Positions 26,218 to 35,660 of a stretch of 64,000 nt of DNA are shown piece after piece. A model generated the notes under the pieces. That model worked only from the letters and a program-made list of their open reading frames with translations. It had not been told where the DNA came from and ran no database searches. This DNA comes from an uncultured Bacilli bacterium (GTDB lineage: Bacteria; Bacillota_I; Bacilli_A; RF39; UBA660). The stretch is from the NCBI GenBank assembly GCA_934149515.1, contig CAKPFD010000001.1, positions 62,001 to 126,000 of the forward strand, written 5' to 3'. Made by a program: the position numbers and the translations under genes. The first letter of the stretch is position 1; each line of letters opens with the position of its first letter.

Positions 26218-27950
26218 GCATTTTAAAAAATATAGAAAACCAATTATTAAAATCTTTACAAGAACAAGGCTATCCACTAGAACAATTACATCTATTAAAA
26301 AGTAATCGTAAAGAATTAGGCGATTATCAGATCAATGATGCCATGAAATTAGCCAAAATCATGCATCAAAACCCAAATGAAATTGCTAAAGGAATGGTAG
26401 AAGTATTAAAAAGCACCAATTTATTTTCAAATATTAATATTGCAGGTGTCGGTTTCATTAACTTAACATTTTCTTCTTCCCAACTTCTAAAAATGATGCA
26501 AGCCATTGAAGAAGATAAAAATCTATCATTTGACAAATTAGAATCAAGTAAAATTTTTATTGATTATGGTGGTGCAAATATTGCTAAAACATTACATGTA
26601 GGACATTTACGTCCAGCTAATCTTGGAGAAGGTTTAAAACGTCTAGCAAGATATCTTGGAAAAGAAGTAATTAGTGATGTACATTTTGGAGATATTGGTC
26701 GTCAATCTGGGATGGTAATTTATGAGTTACAACAACGATATCCCGACTTAAACTATTTCAAAGGAACACCACAAACCAAGTGGGATGAGTTACCAATCAC
26801 TGGTGCAAGCTTACAAGAAATTTATCCATTAGCTAGCAGAAAAGCCAAAGAAAATGAAGAAATAATGGAACAAGTCCGTCAAATCACAGCAGAATTAGAA
26901 CAAGGAAATCCTGGATATCAAGCACTTTGGAATAAAATAAAAGAAATATCTATTCAAGATATTAAAGGAATTTATAAAAGACTACACACAGACTTTGATT
27001 TATGGGAAGGAGAAAGTGATTGCTATCCTTATATGTTCCCACTTATCAACCAATTAGAAAAAGAAGGATATTTAAAAGATAGTGAAGGTGCTAAGATCAT
27101 AGAAGTGAAGGAACCAACAGATAAAGCACCAATGCCACCACTTGTCGTTGTTACACAAAATGGTGCAACTCTATATGCCACAAGAGAATTAGCGACACTA
27201 GATTCTAGAATAAAACGTTTTGCTCCTGATGAAGTATGGTACTTGACAGATAGTCGACAAGAATTATATTTTACACAAGTGTTTAGAGCAGCTTACAAAA
27301 CAAAAATTGTTCCACCAACAACAAAATTAGAATTTTATGGTTTTGGAACAATGAATGGTCTAGATGGTAAACCATTTAAAACAAGAGATGGGAATACAGC
27401 AACACTTACTTCCTTATTAGAAAGTGTGAAAACAGAAGTTTTAGCAAGAATGTCTCCATCAATTAAAGAACAAGAAAAAGATGCTATTGCCGAGCAAGTG
27501 ATGATTGCAGCAGTAAAATATGCTGATTTTTTACCAAATCGTACAACTGATTATATTTTTGATCCAGCAAAATTTGTCGATGTCGAAGGGAAAACAGGAC
27601 CATATTTACTATATTCCACAATTCGAATGAAATCACTACTAACAAAATCAACTATATCACAACCAAAAATAAAACAAATAACAACCACATTAGATAAAGA
27701 AATCATCCTTCAACTATTAGATAAAGCAGAAACATTAACCAAAGCATACCAAACCAAAGAATTAAATGGTATTGCCGATTACCTATATACCTTAACAAGT
27801 ACTTATAATCATTTTTATGAACAAAACCATATCTTAACAGAAAAAGATAAAACAATTCAAGAAAGCTGGTTAGCATTAACAAAAGCCGTTTATAATACAA
27901 ACGTTGAGTTATTAACAATTTTAGGTATAGAAATTCCAGAAAAAATGTAA
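26214..27950 (+). CDS. argS: Arginyl-tRNA synthetase
   Basis: Class I synthetase of 578 residues. An N-terminal Add1 domain is followed by the catalytic domain with HVGHLR (HIGH motif, about residue 122) and the DGKPFKTRDGNTATL region that replaces KMSK in many ArgRS. The C-terminal DALR anticodon-binding domain starts near 460. The ATG at 26214 follows GGAGG and overlaps the DUF1934 stop by 4 nt. The ATG at 26202 lies upstream of that site and is rejected. Confidence 0.96.
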   Translation: MSILKNIENQLLKSLQEQGYPLEQLHLLKSNRKELGDYQINDAMKLAKIMHQNPNEIAKGMVEVLKSTNLFSNINIAGVGFINLTFSSSQLLKMMQAIEEDKNLSFDKLESSKIFIDYGGANIAKTLHVGHLRPANLGEGLKRLARYLGKEVISDVHFGDIGRQSGMVIYELQQRYPDLNYFKGTPQTKWDELPITGASLQEIYPLASRKAKENEEIMEQVRQITAELEQGNPGYQALWNKIKEISIQDIKGIYKRLHTDFDLWEGESDCYPYMFPLINQLEKEGYLKDSEGAKIIEVKEPTDKAPMPPLVVVTQNGATLYATRELATLDSRIKRFAPDEVWYLTDSRQELYFTQVFRAAYKTKIVPPTTKLEFYGFGTMNGLDGKPFKTRDGNTATLTSLLESVKTEVLARMSPSIKEQEKDAIAEQVMIAAVKYADFLPNRTTDYIFDPAKFVDVEGKTGPYLLYSTIRMKSLLTKSTISQPKIKQITTTLDKEIILQLLDKAETLTKAYQTKELNGIADYLYTLTSTYNHFYEQNHILTEKDKTIQESWLALTKAVYNTNVELLTILGIEIPEKM

Positions 27951-27965
27951 AGTAATAAAAAAAGG

Positions 27966-27994
27966 TTGCAATTGTATATAAAAGATGATATAAA
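27966..27994 (+). promoter_or_regulatory. Promoter of rpoE (delta subunit)
   Basis: TTGCAA (27966-27971), a 17-nt spacer and an extended TGATATAAA (TATAAA 27989-27994). A second TATAAT at 28031-28036 lacks a recognisable -35. Confidence 0.6.
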
Positions 27995-28061
27995 TTTATA
28001 TGTTTTAAGAACAAAGAAAAAATCAATGCATATAATGCTCTATCTAATAGGAGGAAAATAA

Positions 28062-28508
28062 ATGAAGTTAGAAAAAATGAAAAAAGAGGATTTGGAATTA
28101 TTATCATATAAAGATATAACCTATTATATTTTAGAAGAACAAGGAAAGAAAAATACCGCAGATCTATTTAAAGAAATTGTGACATTACTATCATTACCAG
28201 CTTCGTCATTTGAACAGAAAATAGGAGATTATTATACATCCTTGACAACTGATAAACGTTTTATCATGTTAGAAGATGGCTGCTGGGATTTAAAAAACCA
28301 TCACACTTCTGACAAATTAATTAAAGTAGTAGATGATGATGAAGAGGAAGAACAAGAAGATATGAAAGACGAAACTGGCACAGCAGATGAAATGTTAGAA
28401 GATAACTATGATTCCGGTGATAATGATGACGATGATTATACAGATACAGAAGAAGATCTAAAAGATTTAGTAGTAGTAGATGAAGATGAACTAGGATTAG
28501 AAGACTAA
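28062..28508 (+). CDS. rpoE: DNA-directed RNA polymerase delta subunit
   Basis: 148 residues. The N-terminal HARE-HTH domain (about 1-85, DITYYILEEQGKKNTADLF, CWDLKNHH) is followed by a highly acidic Asp/Glu tail of about 50 residues, the hallmark of the Gram-positive delta factor that speeds RNAP recycling. It follows argS as in B. subtilis. Its last codons form the first arm of a terminator. Confidence 0.93.
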   Translation: MKLEKMKKEDLELLSYKDITYYILEEQGKKNTADLFKEIVTLLSLPASSFEQKIGDYYTSLTTDKRFIMLEDGCWDLKNHHTSDKLIKVVDDDEEEEQEDMKDETGTADEMLEDNYDSGDNDDDDYTDTEEDLKDLVVVDEDELGLED

Positions 28509-28521
28509 CCTAGTTTTTTTT
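28490..28521 (+). terminator. Terminator overlapping the rpoE stop
   Basis: ACTAGG then TTAG paired with CTAA then CCTAGT, one bulged A, AAGA loop, followed by eight T residues. Confidence 0.9.
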
Positions 28522-28530
28522 CTAAAACTA

Positions 28531-28539
28531 TGATACAAT
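28531..28539 (+). promoter_or_regulatory. Extended -10 promoter of prfA-prmC
   Basis: TGATACAAT (TACAAT 28534-28539) lies just 12 nt after the rpoE terminator T tract. The stretch TTTTCTAAAACTATGATACAATA recurs almost exactly before hpf. Confidence 0.6.
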
Positions 28540-28562
28540 ACTAACGATTACAAGGAGGGAAT

Positions 28563-29618
28563 ATGTTAGAACGATTAGAAGCAACTGAAAAGAAATATCA
28601 AGAATTACAAGAGCAGTTGATGCAAAAAGAAACATTGAACAATATCCAATTAACTAAAAAAATATCAAAAGAAATAGCAGATTTAGAAGAAATCGTCCAA
28701 GCTTATCAACAATATGCCAAAATCTTAAAAGAAATCGAAGAAACAAAAGAAATGTTAAAAGACGATGAATTAAAAGAAATAGCCAAAGAAGAGTTGACAT
28801 CTTTAGAAAATACCAAAGAAGAATTAGAACAACAATTAGAAATTTTATTGATTCCAAAAGATCCAAATGACAATAAAAACGTAATTGTTGAAATAAGAGG
28901 AGCAGCAGGTGGTGATGAAGCTAATATCTTTGCTGGTGACTTATTCAGAATGTATACAAAATATGCTGAAAAGCAAAACTTTAAAATTGAAATGATAAAT
29001 GCTATCGAAGGTGTAGCAGGAGGTTTTAGCCAAATTGAATTTATGGTCAAAGGAACAGGGGCTTATTCCAAATTAAAATATGAAAGTGGTTCCCATCGTG
29101 TACAAAGAATACCAGTAACAGAAAGTAATGGTCGCATCCAAACATCCACTGCCACTGTACTAGTAATGCCTGAAGCAGAAGATGTCAATATTGAAATTGA
29201 TCCAAAAGATTTAAGAATAGACATTTATCGTTCTTCAGGTTGTGGTGGACAAGGTGTTAATACAACCGATAGTGCCGTTAGAATTACCCATCTACCAACC
29301 AATACCGTTGTTACTTGTCAAAATGAACGAAGTCAAATTCAAAATAAAGAACAAGCAATGAAAGTATTAAAGGCAAGATTATATGAAGCAGAACTTCAAA
29401 AACAAGAAGAAACACTAGGAAATCAACGTCGTAGTAAAATTGGAACTGGCGATCGAGCTGAAAAAATAAGAACTTATAACTATCCTCAAAATAGAGTTAC
29501 TGACCATCGTATCGGTTATACCACCAACAACTTAGATCGTATTATGAACGGTCAATTAGATGAAATTATAGAAGAACTTATCATGGAAGATCAAAGGAGA
29601 AAATTAGCAGGTGAATGA
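28563..29618 (+). CDS. prfA: Peptide chain release factor 1
   Basis: Recognises UAA and UAG. It has 351 residues. The tripeptide anticodon region is [12 protein letters not shown], the PxT pattern of RF1 rather than SPF of RF2. The catalytic GGQ lies in [15 protein letters not shown]. It overlaps prmC by 8 nt, so the factor and its methylase are coupled. Confidence 0.97.
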   Translation: MLERLEATEKKYQELQEQLMQKETLNNIQLTKKISKEIADLEEIVQAYQQYAKILKEIEETKEMLKDDELKEIAKEELTSLENTKEELEQQLEILLIPKDPNDNKNVIVEIRGAAGGDEANIFAGDLFRMYTKYAEKQNFKIEMINAIEGVAGGFSQIEFMVKGTGAYSKLKYESGSHRVQRIPVTESNGRIQTSTATVLVMPEAEDVNIEIDPKDLRIDIYRSSGCGGQGVNTTDSAVRITHLPTNTVVTCQNERSQIQNKEQAMKVLKARLYEAELQKQEETLGNQRRSKIGTGDRAEKIRTYNYPQNRVTDHRIGYTTNNLDRIMNGQLDEIIEELIMEDQRRKLAGE

Positions 29619-30450
29619 TCAACTAACCGTAGAAGATCTAATTATCGAAGGAAAAAAACAAATCAATAGTATGCATGCCAAAATGTTGTTGGCTGACTTA
29701 TTATCAACAAATGTATTAGAATTATTACTAATATTAGATCAAAAAGTACCAAGTGATATAGTGAAACAATACTATCAAGAATTGCAAGCTTTAAAAGAAA
29801 ACAAACCAATTCAATATGTTATTGGTCACGTGAATTTTTATGGCAATCCATTTTTTGTAACAAAAGATGTTTTGATTCCTCGCTTTGAAACAGAAGAACT
29901 AGTAGAAAATGTTATCAATTACATAAAAAACCACTCACAAGAAAAGTTAAAAGTACTAGATTTAGGTTGTGGAAGTGGAGCAATTGGTTTAACCATAAAA
30001 AAATTATGCCAAGAAAAAGTAGATGTAACATTAGTTGACATTTCCTCAAAAGCCCTAGAAATTACGAAAAAAAATGCGTTAAATCTACAGTTATCCGTAA
30101 CAATCAAACAAAGTGATTGGTTTCAAAATATAAATGAAAAATTTGATATTATTATTTCTAATCCACCTTATATTGCCCAAGAGGAAGAAATTGAACCAAT
30201 CGTAAAAGAAAATGAGCCTCATCTAGCTTTATATGGCGGAAAAGATGGCTTAGATTGTTATAAAAAAATCTTTCAACAAGCACCGAATTATGTAACATCA
30301 AACTATTTATTAGCCTTTGAAATTGGACAGTATCAAAAAGAAGCATTAACAAATTTAGCAAAATATTATTTTAAAGATGCTACCATTACTATCAAAAAAG
30401 ATTTACAAGGTCGAAATAGAATGTTATTTGTCCAATCATCCACTGATTAA
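29611..30450 (+). CDS. prmC: Release factor glutamine methyltransferase PrmC
   Basis: Methylates the GGQ glutamine of RF1 and RF2. It has 279 residues with N-terminal helical domain, SAM motif [13 protein letters not shown] and the catalytic NPPY (SNPPYI). It begins at GTG 29611, with AAGGAG 11 nt upstream inside prfA. It is followed closely by spoIIR. Confidence 0.96.
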   Translation: MNDQLTVEDLIIEGKKQINSMHAKMLLADLLSTNVLELLLILDQKVPSDIVKQYYQELQALKENKPIQYVIGHVNFYGNPFFVTKDVLIPRFETEELVENVINYIKNHSQEKLKVLDLGCGSGAIGLTIKKLCQEKVDVTLVDISSKALEITKKNALNLQLSVTIKQSDWFQNINEKFDIIISNPPYIAQEEEIEPIVKENEPHLALYGGKDGLDCYKKIFQQAPNYVTSNYLLAFEIGQYQKEALTNLAKYYFKDATITIKKDLQGRNRMLFVQSSTD

Positions 30451-30498
30451 AATGAAATCAAATCACCCATTATGAAAGTAATGAAAGGTGATTTTTAT

Positions 30499-31035
30499 AT
30501 GAAAAAGTATTTCGTTTTATTAAGTATTATTTTAGTTATTATAACAAACACATCTAAAAAAGAAGAAGTTATCATTCCAGAGGAAGCTATTCGCTTTCGA
30601 GTGATCGCAGCTAGTAATACCATCGCCGACCAACAAACAAAACAAAAAGTAAAAAAATCATTACAAGAAGATTTAACGAACCTTCTAGCAACAAGTACCT
30701 CTATTTCATCTACCAGAAATATTTTGAAAACAAACCTTGCCCATCTTAATCAAACAATAGCAACTACACTACAAGAAGATCATAATTTAACATCTTATAA
30801 ATTACATTATGGCTTAAACTACTTTCCTGCTAAAAAATACAAAGGAATAACTTATCAAGAAGGTTATTATGAATCACTAGTTGTAAGTCTAGGTAATGCA
30901 GAAGGAACAAATTGGTGGTGTGTTTTATTTCCACCTTTATGTCTTTTAGATGATAATGGAACGACAAAAGAAGTAGAATATAAATTATTAGTAAAAGAAC
31001 TCTTACAAAAATACTTTCCAAATCAAGAAAAATAA
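30499..31035 (+). CDS. spoIIR: Stage II sporulation protein R
   Basis: Forespore-secreted signal that activates the SpoIIGA protease, which processes pro-sigma-E in the mother cell. It has 178 residues with an N-terminal signal segment (residues 2-17). Family blocks are IPEEAIRFRVIAASNT, the middle KLHYGLNYFPAKKY and the highly conserved NWWCVLFPPLCLLD. The ATG at 30499 has AAAGGTG 8 nt upstream; an upstream in-frame ATG at 30472 lacks a site. In B. subtilis spoIIR is also close to prfA-prmC. Confidence 0.94.
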   Translation: MKKYFVLLSIILVIITNTSKKEEVIIPEEAIRFRVIAASNTIADQQTKQKVKKSLQEDLTNLLATSTSISSTRNILKTNLAHLNQTIATTLQEDHNLTSYKLHYGLNYFPAKKYKGITYQEGYYESLVVSLGNAEGTNWWCVLFPPLCLLDDNGTTKEVEYKLLVKELLQKYFPNQEK

Positions 31036-31125
31036 CAAAAAAGATCCTTGGTAAAAATGTAACAAAATGACTTCCGGAACTTCTAAAATAAAAAAAGAAG
31101 AATACATTTTTATAAGGAGGATACC

Positions 31126-31665
31126 ATGGATCTTATTCAAACTTTATTAATTGGAATCAGTCTTAGTATGGATGCTTTTTCTTTATCCTTAATTTATGGT
31201 ACTTTAAATTTAGAGAAGAAAATGATGTATATATTAAGTGCCATAGTAGGTTGTTATCATTTTATTATGCCTTTATTAGGAAGCATCATTGGAGATTTTA
31301 TCGTCCACAATATTTTGCCAGATCCAGATCGCTTAGTAGGAATCATCTTCGTTATTTTAAGTATTGAATTGTTAGCCAATATAAAAGAATTAGATCAAAA
31401 AAAAGTACTGATAAAAAACATGACACAAGCATTTTTATTTGGTTTTAGTGTCAGCATAGATAGCTTTTCTATAGGAATAGGTTTAGGAGCAAGTAATCAA
31501 AATGTTCCAATGAGTGGTCTTATCTTTAGTACTTGTAGTGCAACATTTACGTATTTAGGTCTATTTTTAGGTAAAGAATTAACCATCCGTTATGGAAAAA
31601 TAGCCAATATCATCGGAAGTGTTCTTCTATTATTATTAGGAATTGAACACCTGTTTTTTGTTTAA
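31126..31665 (+). CDS. mntP: Manganese efflux pump MntP (YtaF/MntP family)
   Basis: 179-residue membrane protein with six predicted helices and the duplicated acidic motifs SMDAFSLSLIYG and SIDSFSIGIGLG typical of MntP. MntP exports Mn2+; the related YtaF is a sporulation-associated member. B. subtilis mntP (ywlD) lies near spoIIR, supporting MntP. There is no room for a yybP-ykoY riboswitch in the 90-nt upstream gap, so Mn2+ control by that route is unlikely. Confidence 0.85.
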   Translation: MDLIQTLLIGISLSMDAFSLSLIYGTLNLEKKMMYILSAIVGCYHFIMPLLGSIIGDFIVHNILPDPDRLVGIIFVILSIELLANIKELDQKKVLIKNMTQAFLFGFSVSIDSFSIGIGLGASNQNVPMSGLIFSTCSATFTYLGLFLGKELTIRYGKIANIIGSVLLLLLGIEHLFFV

Positions 31666-31819
31666 AATAAAAAAACTATCTATTTTTTCAATCGATCTTT
31701 GACAAATGCTAGAGATTTCTATATGATAGAAGAGAAAGTTACATAAGACGATATCTCTTATAGTGAATATAACCAAAAAGAAAAAAAGTAATATAATATA
31801 GCAAGGAGTCGGTTCAAAT

Positions 31820-33073
31820 ATGAAAATGTTAGAAATAACAGGTGGGGAAAAATTAAGTGGAACAATTCGAATTAGTGGAGCAAAAAATAGTGCAGTAGCT
31901 TTAATACCAGCTGCTATCTTATCAGATGAAGAAGTCACTATTTGTAATGTACCAAATATTACAGATACAACTGCATTATGCGATATTTTAACATATTTAG
32001 ATGCAGATATAAAAAGAGCAAGTGAAAGTATCGTTATAACATCAACCCATTTAAAAAATAAAAAAATAACAGCAACATACACCAAAAAACTACGTGCCTC
32101 TTATTATTTTATGGGAGCTTTATTAGGAAAATTTCAAGAAGTGACAATGGCTTTACCAGGAGGATGTTCCATTGGTGCAAGACCAATTAATTTACACTTA
32201 AAAGGATTTGAAGCCCTAGGAGCAACAATTACAACCGATAAGAACTGTTATCACATTGTTGCTAAAGAATTAAAAGGAGCAAATATTTATTTAGATTTTC
32301 CAAGTGTTGGTGCAACTATTAACATTATGCTAGCAGCCGTCAAAGCCAAAGGAAAAACAGTAATTGATAATGCCGCTAAAGAACCAGAGATTGTAAACGT
32401 AGCTACCCTTTTAAATTCTATGGGAGCAAAAATAACAGGAGCAGGAACCAGCAGCATAGAAATCATTGGTGTAGAACATTTAGGAAAGTGTTTCCACGAA
32501 GTCATTCCAGACAGAATAGAAGCCGGAACGTATGTCATTTTAGGAGCAGCTTGTGGAAATAATCTAAAAATTGATAATATTATTCCAGCACATATTGAAG
32601 CACTAACTAGCAAACTAGAAGAAATGGGTGCATACTTAGATATTGGTGCTGATTATATTATTGTAAGTAGTATGGATAATTATCAGCCAATTCATGTTAA
32701 AACCCAAACTTATCCAGGATTCCCTACCGATTTACAACAACCTTTAACGTCATTGCTAACCCAATGTCATGGCCAAAGTAAAATCGAAGAAACAATTTAC
32801 GAAAATAGATTTATGCACATTCCATATTTAAATCAAATGGGAGCAGATATACGAGTAAAAAATCAAACTGCTACCATTATCGGAAAAACACCATTACAAG
32901 CAACGGATGTTGTAGCAACTGATTTAAGAGCAGGAGCAGCTCTAGTCATTGCCGCATTACTTGCCGAAGGCACAACAAAAATAACAAACGTAGAACATAT
33001 CCTAAGAGGTTATGAAAATATTGTAGAAAAATTAATCAATGTTGGTGCTAAAGTAAAAATTAGAGAAATATAA
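31820..33073 (+). CDS. murA: UDP-N-acetylglucosamine 1-carboxyvinyltransferase
   Basis: First committed step of peptidoglycan synthesis: enolpyruvyl transfer from PEP to UDP-GlcNAc. It has 417 residues. The N-terminal SGAKNSAVALIPAAIL and the active-site cysteine loop PGGCSIGARPINLHLKGFEALGA are intact, with Cys as in fosfomycin-sensitive enzymes. A TATAAT at 31792-31797 precedes it. A terminator overlaps its last codons. Confidence 0.97.
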   Translation: MKMLEITGGEKLSGTIRISGAKNSAVALIPAAILSDEEVTICNVPNITDTTALCDILTYLDADIKRASESIVITSTHLKNKKITATYTKKLRASYYFMGALLGKFQEVTMALPGGCSIGARPINLHLKGFEALGATITTDKNCYHIVAKELKGANIYLDFPSVGATINIMLAAVKAKGKTVIDNAAKEPEIVNVATLLNSMGAKITGAGTSSIEIIGVEHLGKCFHEVIPDRIEAGTYVILGAACGNNLKIDNIIPAHIEALTSKLEEMGAYLDIGADYIIVSSMDNYQPIHVKTQTYPGFPTDLQQPLTSLLTQCHGQSKIEETIYENRFMHIPYLNQMGADIRVKNQTATIIGKTPLQATDVVATDLRAGAALVIAALLAEGTTKITNVEHILRGYENIVEKLINVGAKVKIREI

Positions 33074-33097
33074 TATTGTAAACTCTAATTTTTTTTT
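33056..33097 (+). terminator. Terminator after murA, just before the SGNH gene
   Basis: AAAATTAGAG/CTCTAATTTT, 10-bp stem with a 17-nt loop and a T run. It ends 12 nt before the next start codon, so the downstream gene must depend on readthrough or on its T-tract region. Confidence 0.75.
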
Positions 33098-33108
33098 GAG
33101 GTGAAAAA

Positions 33109-33840
33109 ATGAAACATAAAAAAACACTAGCACTAATTATTTTATCTTTCATTGTTTATGTAATTTATGCGTGTTTTCATACCAATAAACTAAACTATCT
33201 AGCTTTAGGAGATTCTTTAAGTGTTGGTATTAACTCTTATGGCGAAGAGATTTATAGTTATAGTGATTACATATCATTTTACTTAGAAAAAAATAACCTT
33301 CTAAAACACTATACAAAAGCCTTTTCTAATCCTACCAATCAAATTCACGATGTGAAAAATCAACTAGAAACAAATCAAACCATTCAACAAGAACAAAAAG
33401 ATTTATCTTTAAAAAAATGTTTAAGAGAATCAGATTTAGTAACTTTATCAGTAGGAATAAATGATTTATTAACCAAACTAAACTTAACCTCTTTAGATGT
33501 TTCTACCTTAGATGAAAAAGAAATAATACCCCTGATAAATAACATAGTAACAGATTTAGAGGCACTTTTTAAACAATTAAGAACATATGCCAAAAGAAAA
33601 ATTGTTTTTTTAGGATATTACAATCCATTTCCAACCAAAACGCTTCAAACAGAAAGAATATTTGCTTACTTAAATTATCAAGTCAAAAAACTTTGTAAAA
33701 AATATGACATAAAATATATTGATATAGACACACTATTAAAAAAAGATCCGGCTTACTTGCCAAATCCAACCAATATTCATCCAAGTGCCAAAGGTTATGA
33801 AGCAATATCTGAAAAAATCATTCAAGAACTGAACTTTTGA
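33109..33840 (+). CDS. Membrane-anchored SGNH/GDSL hydrolase
   Basis: 243 residues with an N-terminal membrane segment (6-25). SGNH blocks: ALGDSLSVG (block I serine, about residue 36), [11 protein letters not shown] (block III Gly-Asn-like GIND) and NIHPSAKGY (block V His). This is an extracytoplasmic esterase or lipase of the YpmR/TesA type; the substrate is unknown. GAGGTGA precedes it. The upstream terminator suggests attenuated expression from murA. Confidence 0.85.
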   Translation: MKHKKTLALIILSFIVYVIYACFHTNKLNYLALGDSLSVGINSYGEEIYSYSDYISFYLEKNNLLKHYTKAFSNPTNQIHDVKNQLETNQTIQQEQKDLSLKKCLRESDLVTLSVGINDLLTKLNLTSLDVSTLDEKEIIPLINNIVTDLEALFKQLRTYAKRKIVFLGYYNPFPTKTLQTERIFAYLNYQVKKLCKKYDIKYIDIDTLLKKDPAYLPNPTNIHPSAKGYEAISEKIIQELNF

Positions 33841-33848
33841 AATTTCTA

Positions 33849-33877
33849 TTGCACAATTGCAAAAAATCTGTTATATT
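33849..33877 (+). promoter_or_regulatory. Promoter of rpmE
   Basis: TTGCAC (33849-33854), a 17-nt spacer and an extended TGTTATATT (TATATT 33872-33877). Confidence 0.55.
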
Positions 33878-33897
33878 AATTAGCGAATTGAATTACT

Positions 33898-33916
33898 ATG
33901 ACAAGCAAATTGTCAT
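33898..33916 (+). promoter_or_regulatory. Hairpin in the rpmE 5' UTR (candidate L31 leader)
   Basis: Perfect 7-bp stem ATGACAA/TTGTCAT with loop GCAAA, ending 6 nt before the GGAAGGAG ribosome-binding site. Autoregulatory L31 leader structures have been described in several phyla. Position supports this, but the motif was not matched to any model. Confidence 0.4.
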
Positions 33917-33935
33917 GGCGGAAGGAGAAGAAAAA

Positions 33936-34157
33936 ATGAAAAAAGGAATTCATCCAAATTACAGAACTTGTAAAGTAACTTGTGCTTGTGGCGAAACTTT
34001 TGAAGTACAATCTAATAAAGATGAAATCACAGTAGAAGTTTGTTCAAAATGCCATCCATTCTATACTGGTAAGCAAAGTAGAACATCACGTACAGGTCGT
34101 GTAGATAAGTTTAACAAAAAATATGGTTATACACAAAATACAGAAACAGCTGCTTAA
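33936..34157 (+). CDS. rpmE: 50S ribosomal protein L31 (zinc-binding type)
   Basis: 73 residues: [23 protein letters not shown], then [15 protein letters not shown]. The cysteines CxC and CxxC make it the zinc-containing (C+) form. The ATG at 33936 follows GGAAGGAG; the longer upstream reading is not needed. Confidence 0.96.
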   Translation: MKKGIHPNYRTCKVTCACGETFEVQSNKDEITVEVCSKCHPFYTGKQSRTSRTGRVDKFNKKYGYTQNTETAA

Positions 34158-34169
34158 GTAGCTGTTTTT
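34145..34169 (+). terminator. Terminator after rpmE
   Basis: ACAGCT/AGCTGT stem with an 8-nt loop and TTTTT, overlapping the rpmE stop. Confidence 0.8.
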
Positions 34170-34195
34170 AGCTAAAAAAAAGAAAGAGGGACAAA

Positions 34196-34636
34196 ATGAA
34201 ATTAGGAATTACAGCAGATCATCGCGGTTACTTACTAAAAGAACAAATCATAAACGAATTAACAAAAACATACACTATCATAGATTATGGTTGTAATAGT
34301 ACAGAAAGCGTAGATTACCCAGATTATGCTTTTAAACTAGGACAAGCTTGTGTAAACAAAGAAATAGACTTTGGTATTGCCATTTGTGGAAGTGGTATTG
34401 GAATAAGTATTGCTTGTAATAAAGTAAAAGGAATTCGTGCAGCACGAGTAACTAATATAGAAGATGTTTTAGAAACAAGAAAAGATAATGATGCTAATAT
34501 TATATGCTTATCAGAAAAACTAACAACACAACAAGCTTATCATCTTATTACCACATTTATTACAACACCATTTTCTAATGCCGAAAGACACATCAGAAGA
34601 ATCAACAAAATAAAAGACTATGAGGATCACGAATGA
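34196..34636 (+). CDS. rpiB: Ribose-5-phosphate isomerase B
   Basis: RpiB/LacAB family isomerase of 146 residues: ITADHRGYLLKE near the start, DYPDYA, and ICGSGIGISIACNKVKGIRAA with the conserved active-site cysteine and GSG loop. It interconverts ribose-5-P and ribulose-5-P in the pentose phosphate pathway. It overlaps the DUF1146 gene by 4 nt. Confidence 0.94.
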   Translation: MKLGITADHRGYLLKEQIINELTKTYTIIDYGCNSTESVDYPDYAFKLGQACVNKEIDFGIAICGSGIGISIACNKVKGIRAARVTNIEDVLETRKDNDANIICLSEKLTTQQAYHLITTFITTPFSNAERHIRRINKIKDYEDHE

Positions 34637-34830
34637 ACGCTAAATACATGCTCTATCTAGTCATTTTATTAATTGTCATTTATGCAATCGATGCCATCAA
34701 CTTAAATGGTATCTTTAAAAAAAATAGAATCCTACAAGCTAGAATTATCTACTTTCTAACCATTCTAGCCTTAACATACCTAGTAACAAATTTTATTTGG
34801 GATTTTTTTGAAGTATCTAAAATTTTCTAA
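34633..34830 (+). CDS. DUF1146 family membrane protein (YwzB-like)
   Basis: 65 residues with two hydrophobic helices (about 6-22 and 38-55) separated by a basic loop KKNRILQARI. It matches DUF1146/YwzB by pattern. In B. subtilis ywzB lies upstream of murAA-spoIID-spoIIQ, and here it directly precedes a spoIIQ-like gene. Function unknown. Confidence 0.8.
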   Translation: MNAKYMLYLVILLIVIYAIDAINLNGIFKKNRILQARIIYFLTILALTYLVTNFIWDFFEVSKIF

Positions 34831-34890
34831 AAAATAAAAAAATAGTATAAAAATATCTTTTTTCTGCCAAACTTCTAATGAGGTGGAAAA

Positions 34891-35574
34891 ATGAGAAAAT
34901 GGAAATTAAAGAAAAACGCCCTTATTGGTATTTACATATTTATCTTTGCTTTAACCGGAACTAGTGCTTTTTTTGTTAGTAAAAATATGAAAAAAAATAT
35001 CGCACCAAAGGAAAATATCAAATATGTCAATCAATCTATATTAGAACAAGAAGAAGTACCAGTTATCAACCAAGATATAAAGATAATAAAACCATATACC
35101 AATGATAAAGTTCAAGTGGGGAAAAGCTACTATGATTATCAAGCTGATAATGCTAGCCAAGAAAAGTCCATATTATATCACGAAAATACCTATATACAAA
35201 ACTCAGGAATGGATTTTGTAGCAGATGAAATATTTGAAGTAGTTGCTATCTTAGATGGGACTGTCATAAGTGTCAAAGATGATGAATTATTAGGAAAAAT
35301 CATTGAAATAAAACATGATAATGACCTAATCAGTAATTACCAAAGCCTAAGTGAAGCAACCATCAAAAAAAATGATACAGTAAAACAAGGACAAGTAATT
35401 GGAAAAAGCGGAATCAACCAAATTGATAAAGATTTAGGAAATCATCTACACTTTGAATTGTATAAATCAGGGCAAGTGGTAAATCCTAGTCAGTATTTTG
35501 ATAAAAATATAACAGAAACAAAAGATAATCAAACAACAACATCAGATACTGATACATCAAAAAAGACGGAGTAA
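34891..35574 (+). CDS. spoIIQ: SpoIIQ-like M23/LytM-domain protein with a degenerate zinc site
   Basis: 227 residues: a short basic N terminus, one membrane helix (10-30), a linker and a LytM domain (about 95-205). The first zinc-ligand motif HxGxD reads NSGMD (Asn104), while HLHFE (185-189) is kept. B. subtilis SpoIIQ also lacks the first His, so the protein is probably a non-enzymatic partner of SpoIIIAH in the engulfment channel. Position before mbl and after DUF1146 supports spoIIQ. The C-terminal tail is Thr/Asp/Lys-rich. Confidence 0.8.
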   Translation: MRKWKLKKNALIGIYIFIFALTGTSAFFVSKNMKKNIAPKENIKYVNQSILEQEEVPVINQDIKIIKPYTNDKVQVGKSYYDYQADNASQEKSILYHENTYIQNSGMDFVADEIFEVVAILDGTVISVKDDELLGKIIEIKHDNDLISNYQSLSEATIKKNDTVKQGQVIGKSGINQIDKDLGNHLHFELYKSGQVVNPSQYFDKNITETKDNQTTTSDTDTSKKTE

Positions 35575-35586
35575 ACCGTTTTTTTT
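35566..35586 (+). terminator. Short terminator after the spoIIQ-like gene
   Basis: 4-bp GC-rich stem ACGG/CCGT overlapping the stop region, followed by eight T residues. Confidence 0.55.
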
Positions 35587-35607
35587 AAATATTTCAAAAA
35601 ACATGAA

Positions 35608-35636
35608 TTTACAATAAGACCAATGTTTGTTAAAAT
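35608..35636 (+). promoter_or_regulatory. Promoter of mbl
   Basis: TTTACA (35608-35613), a 17-nt spacer and an extended TGTTAAAAT (TAAAAT 35631-35636). Confidence 0.65.
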
Positions 35637-35660
35637 ATTAAAGTAAAAGGACGTGATAAG

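Noticed and set aside
31036..31125. Mn2+ riboswitch (yybP-ykoY) before mntP
   Set aside because: The gap is only 90 nt and shows no matching stem structure or conserved loops.
34845..34874. Sigma-F-like promoter (GTATA, 15 nt, TGCCAAACTT) before the spoIIQ-like gene
   Set aside because: The -10 has two mismatches, and transcription would start on the Shine-Dalgarno sequence, so the match is not convincing.
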